From: Paenibacillus tepidiphilus
GTDB taxonomy: Bacteria > Bacillota > Bacilli > Paenibacillales > Paenibacillaceae
Direction of reading: 5' to 3'
NCBI RefSeq assembly: GCF_008635795.1
Contig: NZ_VWRQ01000036.1
Location: 1 to 37,581 of the forward strand
Length of the DNA: 37,581 nucleotides
Positions 10,517 through 17,806 of this stretch are shown one piece after another. The stretch's first letter is position 1. Each line of letters starts with the position of its first letter. The notes under the pieces were generated by a model that worked only from the letters and a program-made list of their open reading frames with translations, ran no database searches and was not told the DNA's origin. Position numbers and translations under genes: made by a program.

Positions 10517-13138
10517 TTAGTTGTCAAAACGTCCGTAGAATGCGTTGCGGTATACGTCAGCCAGTTCAGAAACCAGCGGCAGCTTCGGATTGGCGGTGGT
10601 GCATTGGTCTTCGAATGCACGGTCGGCCAGGTAATCTACGCGGGATTCGAAATCCTTAGGATCGAAGCCCAGTTGTTGGAACGACTCTTCGATACCGAGC
10701 TTCTTGTTCATCTCGCGGATTGCATTGATCAGGCTTGTTACGCCTTCTTCCGTAGTACGGGCTGGCAAGCCCAGAATACGGGCGATTTCAGCGTAGCGCT
10801 CGTCAGCTACAAAGTGCGAGTATTTAGGGAACGAAGCAAATTTGGTCGGTTTCTTGGCGTTGTAGCGGATAACATGCGGCATCAGGATAGCGTTGGTACG
10901 TCCGTGAGCCGTATGGTATTGGCCGCCCCATTTGTGCGCCAAGCTGTGGTTGATGCCCAGGAAGGCGTTGGCAAATGCCATACCTGCCAGCGTTGAAGCA
11001 TTGTGCATCTTCTCGCGGGCCAGCTTGTCGCCGGTCAGAGCCGACTTCTCCAGGTACTGGAATACGAGCTGGATAGCTTTGATTGCCAGACCATCGGAGT
11101 AGTCACTGGCCATTACCGACACATAGGCTTCAATCGCATGAGTCAATACGTCCATACCTGTATCGGCTACGGCAGTTCTTGGCAAGCTATATACAAATTC
11201 AGGATCGACGATAGCCACGTCTGGAGTCAATTCATAATCAGCCAGCGGATATTTGGTGTTTGCTCCTGCAGTTTTGTCTGTGATAACCGCAAAGGAGGTT
11301 ACTTCCGAACCTGTACCCGAAGTTGTAGGGATAGCTACGAATTTCGCTTTCTTGCCCAGGGTAGGATATTTGTATACGCGTTTGCGGATATCCATAAATT
11401 TCTGCTTCAGGTTGTTGAAGTCAGCATCCGGATGTTCGTAGAACAGCCACATGCCCTTGGCAGCATCCATAGGGGAACCGCCACCGAGTGCGATAATGCA
11501 GTCCGGCTGGAATCTGTTCATCATTGCTGTGCCTTTTTCTACTGTAGTTGTCGATGGATCCGGTTCAACTTCCGAGAACACTTCGATCGCAACAGGGGTC
11601 TGGCGTTGACGCAGATAGTGCTCGACTCTTTCCACATAACCCAGTTTAACCATCATAGGGTCCGTAATAATCGCTACGCGTGTGATGTCAGGCATTTTGG
11701 CCAGATACTGAGTGGAGCCTTTTTCGAAATAAATTTTGTCCGGTACTTTAAACCATTGCATATTCACGGTACGACGGTTCACCCTTTTCACATTGATCAG
11801 ATTGATGGCAGTTACGTTCTGCGATACGGAGTTGCGTCCGTACGAGCCGCAGCCCAGCGTGAGCGAAGGGATGTTGGTGTTGTAGATGTCGCCGATGGCG
11901 CCGTGCGTCGAAGGCGAGTTCACCAGAATACGTCCGGTCTGCAGACGGTTCGAGAATTTCATGATTACTTCTTCATTGTTCGAGTGGATAGCCGAGCTAT
12001 GGCCCATGCCGCCAAATTCAACGATTTCAGCCGCACGTTCGATACCTTGGTCGGCGTTCTTCACTTTGTAGCAAGCCAGTACCGGGCTCAGCTTCTCGGC
12101 GGACAGCGGATATTTAGTGCCTACGCCTTCGATTTCTGCTACCAGGATCTTCGTTCCGGCTGGTACCTGAATACCGCACATTTCGGCGATCTTCACTGCG
12201 GACTGGCCGACAATCGCCGGGTTAACCGCACATTTCTCAACGTTCATAGCGCCGTTTGTCAGCTTGGCGGCTTCTTCTTTGTTGACGAAGTAGCAGCCGT
12301 TGGCGATCATTTTCTTCTTCACTTGGTCGAAGATCGCTTCTTCAATAATAACCGCTTGTTCGGAAGCGCAGATCATGCCGTTGTCAAAAGTCTTCGACAG
12401 GATAATATCAGTAACGGCCTGGTCAATGTCCGCACTCTTCTCGATGAAGGCTGGCACGTTGCCTGGGCCTACGCCGAGAGCCGGCTTGCCGCAGCTGTAA
12501 GCTGCCTTGACCATCGCTCCGCCGCCTGTTGCCAGGATCAGCGCAACGTCCGGGTTGTTCATCAGTGCGTTGGTTTTGTCCATCGTCGGCAGCTCGATCC
12601 ATTGGATACAGTTCTCAGGAGCGCCTGCTTTAACGGCGGCATCGTGAAGAATTTTGGCGGCTGCGGCGCTGCACTCTTGCGCTGACGGGTGGAAACCGAA
12701 TATAATAGGATTACGTGTCTTAGCGGCGATCAGTGCTTTAAACATCGTGGTGGATGTTGGGTTGGTTACCGGTGTGATGCCCATAACGATTCCGACCGGC
12801 TCGGCAATTTTCTGGAAGTTGTCATAAGGGTTGTCTTCGATGACGCCTACTGTCTTGTCATACTTGATGTTGTGCCAGATGTATTCCGTAGCAAAGATGT
12901 TCTTCGTGATCTTATCCTCGTAGACTCCGCGGCCTGTTTCTTCAACAGCCAATTTTGCCAGATACATGTGTTTGTCGAGTCCGGCCAGGGCCATTGCATG
13001 AACGATCGTGTTAACTTGCTCTTGGTCCAGTGCCATGTAGGCTTCCTGGGCTTTCTTTGCTTTATCCACCAAAATCTGAATATACTCTTCAGCGGTGGTT
13101 TGTTTCACTTGGGCGGCGACTTCGTTCTTAACTGCCAT
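10517..13138 (-). CDS. adhE: Bifunctional acetaldehyde-CoA/alcohol dehydrogenase
   Basis: This enzyme reduces acetyl-CoA to acetaldehyde and then ethanol, reoxidising two NADH in fermentation. The N-terminal aldehyde-dehydrogenase half (about 1-440) has the catalytic C257 in DNGMICASEQ. The C-terminal iron-dependent alcohol dehydrogenase (about 450-870) has the GGGSPMDAAK nucleotide site and histidine metal ligands in NHSLAHKWGGQYHTAHG. The length of 873 residues is that of full AdhE. The start ATG at 13138 has a GAGGACGAGGGAG-rich ribosome region. An Fnr/Rex-like site and a cre-like site lie upstream. AdhE family proteins form long helical filaments called spirosomes. Confidence 0.97.
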   Translation of the reverse strand: MAVKNEVAAQVKQTTAEEYIQILVDKAKKAQEAYMALDQEQVNTIVHAMALAGLDKHMYLAKLAVEETGRGVYEDKITKNIFATEYIWHNIKYDKTVGVIEDNPYDNFQKIAEPVGIVMGITPVTNPTSTTMFKALIAAKTRNPIIFGFHPSAQECSAAAAKILHDAAVKAGAPENCIQWIELPTMDKTNALMNNPDVALILATGGGAMVKAAYSCGKPALGVGPGNVPAFIEKSADIDQAVTDIILSKTFDNGMICASEQAVIIEEAIFDQVKKKMIANGCYFVNKEEAAKLTNGAMNVEKCAVNPAIVGQSAVKIAEMCGIQVPAGTKILVAEIEGVGTKYPLSAEKLSPVLACYKVKNADQGIERAAEIVEFGGMGHSSAIHSNNEEVIMKFSNRLQTGRILVNSPSTHGAIGDIYNTNIPSLTLGCGSYGRNSVSQNVTAINLINVKRVNRRTVNMQWFKVPDKIYFEKGSTQYLAKMPDITRVAIITDPMMVKLGYVERVEHYLRQRQTPVAIEVFSEVEPDPSTTTVEKGTAMMNRFQPDCIIALGGGSPMDAAKGMWLFYEHPDADFNNLKQKFMDIRKRVYKYPTLGKKAKFVAIPTTSGTGSEVTSFAVITDKTAGANTKYPLADYELTPDVAIVDPEFVYSLPRTAVADTGMDVLTHAIEAYVSVMASDYSDGLAIKAIQLVFQYLEKSALTGDKLAREKMHNASTLAGMAFANAFLGINHSLAHKWGGQYHTAHGRTNAILMPHVIRYNAKKPTKFASFPKYSHFVADERYAEIARILGLPARTTEEGVTSLINAIREMNKKLGIEESFQQLGFDPKDFESRVDYLADRAFEDQCTTANPKLPLVSELADVYRNAFYGRFDN

Positions 13139-13186
13139 CTCCCTCGTCCTCCTGTCAATTTTTAGGTTGTTTATCTCTACACGTTT

Positions 13187-13230
13187 ATCTTAACACAACC
13201 TCTCCGGCTTTTAAAGTGAAATCTTTCACA
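13187..13230 (-). promoter_or_regulatory. adhE promoter with Fnr- or Rex-type site
   Basis: On the minus strand TGTGAAAGATTTCACT occupies 13230-13215. It fits the Fnr/CRP pattern with one deviation and also nearly fits the Rex consensus TTGTGAAWWWWTTCACAA. A TAAGAT -10-like element at 13192-13187 would place the site centre near -42.5. Either an Fnr activator or the NADH-sensing Rex repressor could act here; the sequence alone does not decide. Confidence 0.55.
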
Positions 13231-13257
13231 AAGTATAAAGTTTTTTTTGATTTATTT

Positions 13258-13271
13258 TCAAAGCGCTTTCA
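13258..13271. promoter_or_regulatory. cre-like CcpA site upstream of adhE
   Basis: TCAAAGCGCTTTCA contains the perfect palindrome AAAGCGCTTT and deviates from TGWAANCGNTNWCA at one position on either strand. Its centre is 42 bp upstream of the Fnr/Rex-like site centre. It could link fermentation to carbon supply. Confidence 0.5.
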
Positions 13272-13663
13272 TTCAAACATATAGCTCCTATTTTTACATT
13301 TATAGGTAATTAAAACGCTTTATTGCGACAATCCTGTGACATGGTCTTGACAGCATTCCTGTAAAAAAATGAGGTTCTGGTGTTTTTATTAACCACATTC
13401 TGGTTATTAGCCCTTATTTGTTATGTTATTATTTAATTTATTGAATTCGTGCTGCTTCCTCATCTTAAATCTGTTACGGATCAAATGACCATTAATGGAT
13501 AACTATCTGATAGAGATTCTTCCTTTTTGCCTCCTGCTCCAGACTGAAAATATAAATTTATAAAGCCGGTTATATAAATTTATTAATCCCTCTATTAGGT
13601 TTAAAGATTTAGATTTGAGATTATTCGAGGCTCCAGAGAAATGAAAAACACCGTAAAACAAAA
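13272..13663. other. AT-rich intergenic region, no gene seen
   Basis: Between the adhE control region and the hydrolase terminator I see no credible coding frame on either strand. It holds a small inverted repeat TAACCA-N5-TGGTTA at 13390-13406 and two copies of a TATAAATTTAT-like string near 13552-13582. No function can be assigned. Confidence 0.4.
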
Positions 13664-13711
13664 AAGGAACTGTCTCAAGCAGCCACTACATGACTGCTGC
13701 AACAATTCCTT
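13664..13711 (-). terminator. Terminator of the hydrolase gene
   Basis: AAGGAA near 13664-13669 pairs with TTCCTT at 13706-13711, with further pairing GCAGC/GCTGC inside. The A-run at 13659-13665 provides a T-run on the minus strand. It lies about 40 bases beyond the hydrolase stop. Confidence 0.65.
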
Positions 13712-13753
13712 TATATAGAAGAATTCAATAAGTAAGCCCCTTAAGACTGGAAA

Positions 13754-14563
13754 CTATTCATTGATTGCATAACCGTTCAGCTTCAGCCAGGAAGCACAGG
13801 CAACGGTCCAGTTCCGTGTATGCGGCTCCTCGTCTGCCAGCCCCAGCCCGTGTCTGCCGTGCGTATAGACATGGAGGTCGAACGGTACTCCATGACGCGC
13901 AAGCGCAGCAGCCATCCGCAGGCTGTTCTCCACCGGAACACTGGCATCATCTGCGGTATGCCACAGGAAGGCAGGCGGTGTGTCGGCAGTTACCTGCAGC
14001 TCGCTGCTGAGCAGGTGTACGAGATCCTCCGGCGGCTCCTCACCGAGCAGATTCGTCTTGGAACCCTGATGCGTTACCTCCGGGTCCATGGAGATCACCG
14101 GATAGCACAGAATAGAGAAATCCGGCCGGCTCGACTCGCGCTCCACCGGGTCCGATGATTCCTCTTCACCCGTACCGTACAGCACAGAGGTCGCTGAAGC
14201 CAGATGACCGCCTGCGGAGAAGCCGAGAATTCCGAGCCGTCCAGGATCAATACCGTATTCGTCCGCCCGCATACGCACCGTCTGCAATGCCCTCTGGGCG
14301 TCACGCAGTGCGCTCGGGTACTGGTAAGGCGCCACACGGTATCGCAGGACGAACGCAGAAATACCAAGCGAGTTCAACCATTCAGCCACTGGTCCGCCTT
14401 CATGGTCGGCCCGCATTCCATAACCGCCCCCCGGACATACAATGACTGCAGCATTCCGTTCTCCCGGCAGCAGATACGGCTCAATCGCCGGACAATGCTC
14501 ATCCCCGGTGCCCAGCACGCCCGGCACCCCCGCCGGCCATAGTTCGATCCAGTCCATTTTCAT
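13754..14563 (-). CDS. Alpha/beta-hydrolase, acetyl-esterase/BD-FAE-like
   Basis: This is a probable intracellular carboxylesterase, perhaps removing acetyl groups from sugars. It shows the HGGG-like oxyanion stretch as CPGGGYGMRADHEG, the nucleophile elbow GFSAGG, an acid in the HTADDASVPVENS segment, and the terminal histidine in YTHGRHGLGLA. This order fits the acyl-esterase/XynB-associated esterase group. It has about 269 residues and no signal peptide. Three ATGs occur within 13 bases; the one at 14563 lies 8 bases after GGGAAG and is preferred, while 14569 and 14557 remain possible. It is transcribed alone, convergent to nothing and ended by its own terminator. The substrate is unknown. 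Confidence 0.88.
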   Translation of the reverse strand: MKMDWIELWPAGVPGVLGTGDEHCPAIEPYLLPGERNAAVIVCPGGGYGMRADHEGGPVAEWLNSLGISAFVLRYRVAPYQYPSALRDAQRALQTVRMRADEYGIDPGRLGILGFSAGGHLASATSVLYGTGEEESSDPVERESSRPDFSILCYPVISMDPEVTHQGSKTNLLGEEPPEDLVHLLSSELQVTADTPPAFLWHTADDASVPVENSLRMAAALARHGVPFDLHVYTHGRHGLGLADEEPHTRNWTVACASWLKLNGYAINE

Positions 14564-14659
14564 CGTCATAACTTCCCATCCATAATAGAATAATAAATCC
14601 AGGCACTCCCTGCACCATGATCATTAGTCTATCAAGCGCTTACAGATGCTGCAATCCCC

Positions 14660-14734
14660 TCATATCTTAAACGCCCAGTGCGGAACATCCGCCAGAATAT
14701 ACGGCTCCGCATTCCTGTCCCTCCGCAGCAGCAT
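14660..14734 (-). pseudogene. 24-codon frame, possible gene remnant
   Basis: On the minus strand, ATG at 14734 to TGA at 14662-14660 encodes a 24-residue peptide containing AEPYILADVPHWAFKI. The sequence reads like part of a real protein rather than noise, but there is no ribosome site and an in-frame stop lies shortly upstream. It may be a fragment left from a deleted gene. I cannot name the parent family with confidence. Confidence 0.2.
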
Positions 14735-15099
14735 TGGGCTGCCTGTTTAAATAAGGCCAAGCTATGCCGGGTTATACACAATGTGCATTTTTATGTAGCA
14801 CAAGAAGTCAGGCAGAATAAGGTATGATCGACGAAAGCTGAATTTTGAAGTACCTGTGCATGCCAAAGAGAAATGCGGCCCTTATAATGAAGCGAAAACT
14901 GCTCTTAATGATTTAGAGGTGGATTTTCTCCCCGGTTCAGGGTAAAATCAGATCAATAATCAGCCGAAGAAGTGAAAATTATCACAATGTTGAAAATTCG
15001 ACACTTTTTCGCGAAAATTTTTAACCATAATGAGGAATTTCAAGGTATAATTAATTTAAAATTTACTGAAAAACTGAGGGAATAAAGGGGATATCGATT
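14735..15099. promoter_or_regulatory. fnr upstream region with an Fnr-type site and promoter
   Basis: AGTGAAAATTATCACA at 14971-14986 matches TGTGA-N6-TCACA except at the first base. A perfect TATAAT lies at 15046-15051 with only a poor -35 (TTAACC, 15021-15026), giving a start near 15058 and a site centre about 80 bases upstream. The position permits autoregulation but is not class II. No gene is seen in the rest of this stretch. Confidence 0.5.
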
Positions 15100-15819
15100 A
15101 TGATAAAGGAACACTACAATGTTATCGAAGCCCACGGCAACACGAATTGTTTCTCTGAGCAGAACTTTAACCGACTCCTCGTTACTATGAAGGAACGCAT
15201 CGTCCCTGAGGGCTCGCACCTCTTCTGGGAAGGCGATTATTCGGATAAACTGTTCTATATCAAGCGTGGCCGTGTAAAGCTGACCAAATCAACGGATGAA
15301 GGCAAGGAACTGATTCTTTATATGTATCAGGCTGGTGATATGGTAGGCCAGGCAGACCCGTTCTTCAGCACGAAGCACAGCTTCACCGCCGAAGTCATCG
15401 AGGAAAGCGAAGTCGGTGTCATTGAACAGAAGGATCTGGAGATTCTGATCTGTCAGCATTGCGATTTTGCCATCGACTTCATGAAGTGGATGGGCATTCA
15501 CCACCGCCTCACCCAGACCAAATTCCGCGATCTGATGATGTACGGCAAGCCGGGCGCGCTTTGCTCTACATTAATCCGTCTCGGCAATACGTACGGTGAG
15601 AAGAACGGAGACAGCATTCTGATCAACAAAAAAATTACGCATACCGATCTCTCCAACATGATCGGCGCAACGCGTGAGAGCGTTAACCGCATGCTGAGCG
15701 ATTTGCGCAAGAAGGACGCTGTGGAATACGAGAACGGCATGATTGTCATCAAGGACCTGGGCATGCTGCAGGACATCTGCCACTGCGAATTATGTCCTAA
15801 CGAAATTTGCCGCATCTAA
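15100..15819 (+). CDS. fnr: Fnr-type oxygen-responsive transcription regulator, CRP/FNR family
   Basis: This is a cytoplasmic activator of anaerobic genes. A cyclic-nucleotide-type beta-barrel covers about 15-130, a dimer helix about 135-160, and the winged helix-turn-helix about 160-222. The recognition helix TRESVNRML carries R192, E193 and R197, the same spacing as CRP's R, E and R, predicting TGTGA-N6-TCACA. The C-terminus is cysteine-rich: C227, C229, C232 and C237. The C229/C232/C237 spacing equals that of the [4Fe-4S] ligands at the C-terminus of Bacillus subtilis Fnr, and D144 is near the position of its fourth ligand, an aspartate. It has 239 residues. The ribosome site AAAGGGG precedes the ATG at 15100. 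It is transcribed alone, opposite to its presumed targets. Confidence 0.93.
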   Translation: MIKEHYNVIEAHGNTNCFSEQNFNRLLVTMKERIVPEGSHLFWEGDYSDKLFYIKRGRVKLTKSTDEGKELILYMYQAGDMVGQADPFFSTKHSFTAEVIEESEVGVIEQKDLEILICQHCDFAIDFMKWMGIHHRLTQTKFRDLMMYGKPGALCSTLIRLGNTYGEKNGDSILINKKITHTDLSNMIGATRESVNRMLSDLRKKDAVEYENGMIVIKDLGMLQDICHCELCPNEICRI

Positions 15820-15899
15820 TTCCTTTGTTATAATACCCTCTATTCACCTCACTGAAACATATATGGCCCGAAATTTTTGATATGAATAATAGAGTGGTC

Positions 15900-15925
15900 A
15901 AAGACGTCTTGCGGACGTCTTTTTT
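15900..15925. terminator. Terminator of fnr
   Basis: AAAGACGTC at 15900-15908 pairs perfectly with GACGTCTTT at 15914-15922 around TTGCG, and a run of seven Ts follows on the plus strand. It lies between convergent genes and may also slow transcription from the Nudix gene. Confidence 0.85.
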
Positions 15926-15936
15926 TCTGCCCGGAA

Positions 15937-16428
15937 TCAGGCTTTGACTTCCCAATCCGGCCAATATTCGGCCTGTACAGACAGCTCGCCGCCGGTAACA
16001 TATCTCGCCGCCAGCAGCGCTAAGGGCGACGCTGTCTCCGACGTCAGTACGGCAGCATCCACCCACTCCGCCCCAAGGGAATCCTGACCGGCAAATTCCA
16101 TAATCCCGGAGGTCTGCAGCTGGTCCTTAACCTCGACTGTATACAGGGCCGCGATATGATGTATATGGGTGAAGTGCTTCTCGGCATAACGCACGAAAAA
16201 ATCATAGGTTCCGAGATTCTCCTTCACATTCACCAAAAACCCGGTCTCCTCCTCAAATTCGCGCACCAGTCCTTCCGCCAGTGATTCGTTCGACTCCAGC
16301 CTGCCTCCAGGCAAATCAAATCTTCCGGTGTAGGCTCCCTTACCCTTGCGGATGACCAGCAGCTTGGCGCCGTTCACGGCTATTCCATAAACCCCGAAAT
16401 GGGTAAAGCTATCCATTCCCATTCCCAT
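15937..16428 (-). CDS. Nudix hydrolase
   Basis: This is a hydrolase of nucleoside diphosphates linked to another moiety. The Nudix box GX5EX7REUXEEXGU is complete in GGRLESNESLAEGLVREF followed by EEETGF, so it should bind metal and be active. It has 163 residues, mostly the Nudix core. The start is ambiguous because three in-frame ATGs follow GGAGG (at 16428, 16422 and 16416, spacings 4, 10 and 16); I list the longest. It is convergent with fnr and downstream of nirC, separated from nirC by a terminator. The substrate cannot be deduced. Confidence 0.88.
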   Translation of the reverse strand: MGMGMDSFTHFGVYGIAVNGAKLLVIRKGKGAYTGRFDLPGGRLESNESLAEGLVREFEEETGFLVNVKENLGTYDFFVRYAEKHFTHIHHIAALYTVEVKDQLQTSGIMEFAGQDSLGAEWVDAAVLTSETASPLALLAARYVTGGELSVQAEYWPDWEVKA

Positions 16429-16510
16429 TCCCCCTCCACTCTATTTGTGTATCTCTTATACCGACTCAACGGCTCTTTTTATAGTAGCGTGAGAGCATTA
16501 AAAATGCAAA

Positions 16511-16541
16511 ACAGCGACCCTCAAATCCGGAGGATCGCTGC
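16511..16541 (-). terminator. Terminator of the nirB-nirD-nirC unit
   Basis: CAGCGA at 16512-16517 and CGCTG at 16536-16540 close a stem extended by CCTC/GAGG pairing with one mismatch. The A-rich stretch at 16498-16511 becomes T-rich after the hairpin on the minus strand. It lies about 65 bases beyond the nirC stop. Confidence 0.6.
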
Positions 16542-16607
16542 AGTATTCACCTATATCATTACACTTCATGTTATATTTTTCACATACATTCGCACACTTG
16601 AACAGCT

Positions 16608-17390
16608 TTATTTCCGCGCGCGAACCGGGGAGATCAGCCAATACGCCATGCCGACAAATACACCGCCGCCGACGATATTCCCCAAGGTTACCGGAATCAT
16701 ATTGTGCAGCCAGCCGGCGAATGTTACGGTCTCCGGGTGGTTCGGCAGAATGACGGCGACGCTGAGCAGAGTCATGTTGGCCACACTGTGCTCATAACCG
16801 CTGGCAATAAAGGCGAACAGACACCACCAGATCAGCACCAGCTTGGCAGGCTCGCTCTTGGAGCGTGCGGACATCCACAGCGCCAGGCAGACCAGCCAGT
16901 TACAGAGTATGCCGCGGAAGAACAGCTCGGAATACGGCAGGCTCATCTTTTTGGCCGCTGCTGTAAAGATCAGGTGCTCGGCAGGAGCAGCTTTGAACAG
17001 CCCGGTCCCCTGAATCAGCAGGGCCAGAATGACCGCCCCCGCCACATTGCCAAGGAAGACAAGGACCCAATTCTTGGCTGTGTCCTTGATGCTTGTTCTG
17101 CCTGCCAGCGTACTGGCCGTAAAGAACATATTGTTGCCCGTGAACAGCTCGGAGCCAGCGAATACGACCAGGGTCAGGGCGATCCCGAAGGACGCGCCCA
17201 TCACCAGAGGCTGGAAGGGGGATTTCGCCGCAGCCAGCGGCGCACCCAGAGTAAAGATCAGAATAATTCCAATACCGACATAGGCACCGGCCAGTATGGC
17301 CGACAGAAAGTACCTCGGCAGGCTTTCATTCATTTTGTCACGCTTCTGGACTGCAGCTTCTACGATGTTCTCCACATTTTGTGTAAACAT
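16608..17390 (-). CDS. nirC: Formate/nitrite transporter, NirC type
   Basis: This is a pentameric inner-membrane channel of the FNT family, probably moving nitrite in or out. The 260 residues contain six hydrophobic segments. Family motifs are visible: GAYVGIGIIL in the first segment, the GSELFTGNN loop around residue 80, and SGYEHSVANM in the fifth segment with the central histidine. It lies 52 bases downstream of nirD with no terminator between, so it is very likely the last gene of the nitrite reductase unit. The context (nirB, nirD, Fnr-type promoter) favours nitrite over formate as cargo, although pfl genes nearby leave formate possible. Confidence 0.92.
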   Translation of the reverse strand: MFTQNVENIVEAAVQKRDKMNESLPRYFLSAILAGAYVGIGIILIFTLGAPLAAAKSPFQPLVMGASFGIALTLVVFAGSELFTGNNMFFTASTLAGRTSIKDTAKNWVLVFLGNVAGAVILALLIQGTGLFKAAPAEHLIFTAAAKKMSLPYSELFFRGILCNWLVCLALWMSARSKSEPAKLVLIWWCLFAFIASGYEHSVANMTLLSVAVILPNHPETVTFAGWLHNMIPVTLGNIVGGGVFVGMAYWLISPVRARK

Positions 17391-17442
17391 ACCCTTATCC
17401 CGCCATTCCTCAAATAAAATATAAGCTTCTTGTTATATAGGA

Positions 17443-17784
17443 TTAGCTGCGTACGGCGGAGCCGGTCAGGCTTACGTATACCTTCTCCCCGTCCAGCGTA
17501 ACCTCATAAGCCGCAACACGCCCCTGATCGGGTGCCTGCACTTCCCCCGTCGTCAGGTCGATCTTCCAGTCGTAGAGCGGATCGTACAGATACTTGCCGG
17601 ATACAATCCCTTCGGCGAGCGGGCCGCCCTTCGGATGGGGATTGCGGTTCTCCACAGCATAGATATTGCCGTCCGATGTCCGGAAGACAGCCAGCTCCAC
17701 GTTACCGGCAACCACCACACGGCCGATTTGCGGGAGAAAGTCCTGTACCTGCCCGATTACATACACCTCTTTTACGAATTCCAT
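17443..17784 (-). CDS. nirD: Nitrite reductase (NADH) small subunit, NirD/NasE type
   Basis: This is the small Rieske-fold partner of NirB in cytoplasmic NADH-dependent reduction of nitrite to ammonium. The chosen start at 17784 (MEFVKEVYVIG) lies 8 bases after AAGGAG; an ATG at 17790 and a longer in-frame extension to 17826 are possible but worse spaced. The product has 113 residues. The Rieske ligand positions are altered: NPHPKGG replaces the expected CxH, and DPLYDW replaces CPLHDW, so only one of four [2Fe-2S] ligands remains. Cluster-free NirD proteins such as that of E. coli are known. It lies 22 bases after nirB. Confidence 0.92.
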   Translation of the reverse strand: MEFVKEVYVIGQVQDFLPQIGRVVVAGNVELAVFRTSDGNIYAVENRNPHPKGGPLAEGIVSGKYLYDPLYDWKIDLTTGEVQAPDQGRVAAYEVTLDGEKVYVSLTGSAVRS

Positions 17785-17806
17785 CTTCATCTCTCCTTCC
17801 GCCGGT

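Noticed and set aside
11003..12685. A 560-codon plus-strand frame antisense to adhE
   Set aside because: Shadow of adhE with no start signal or recognisable domain.
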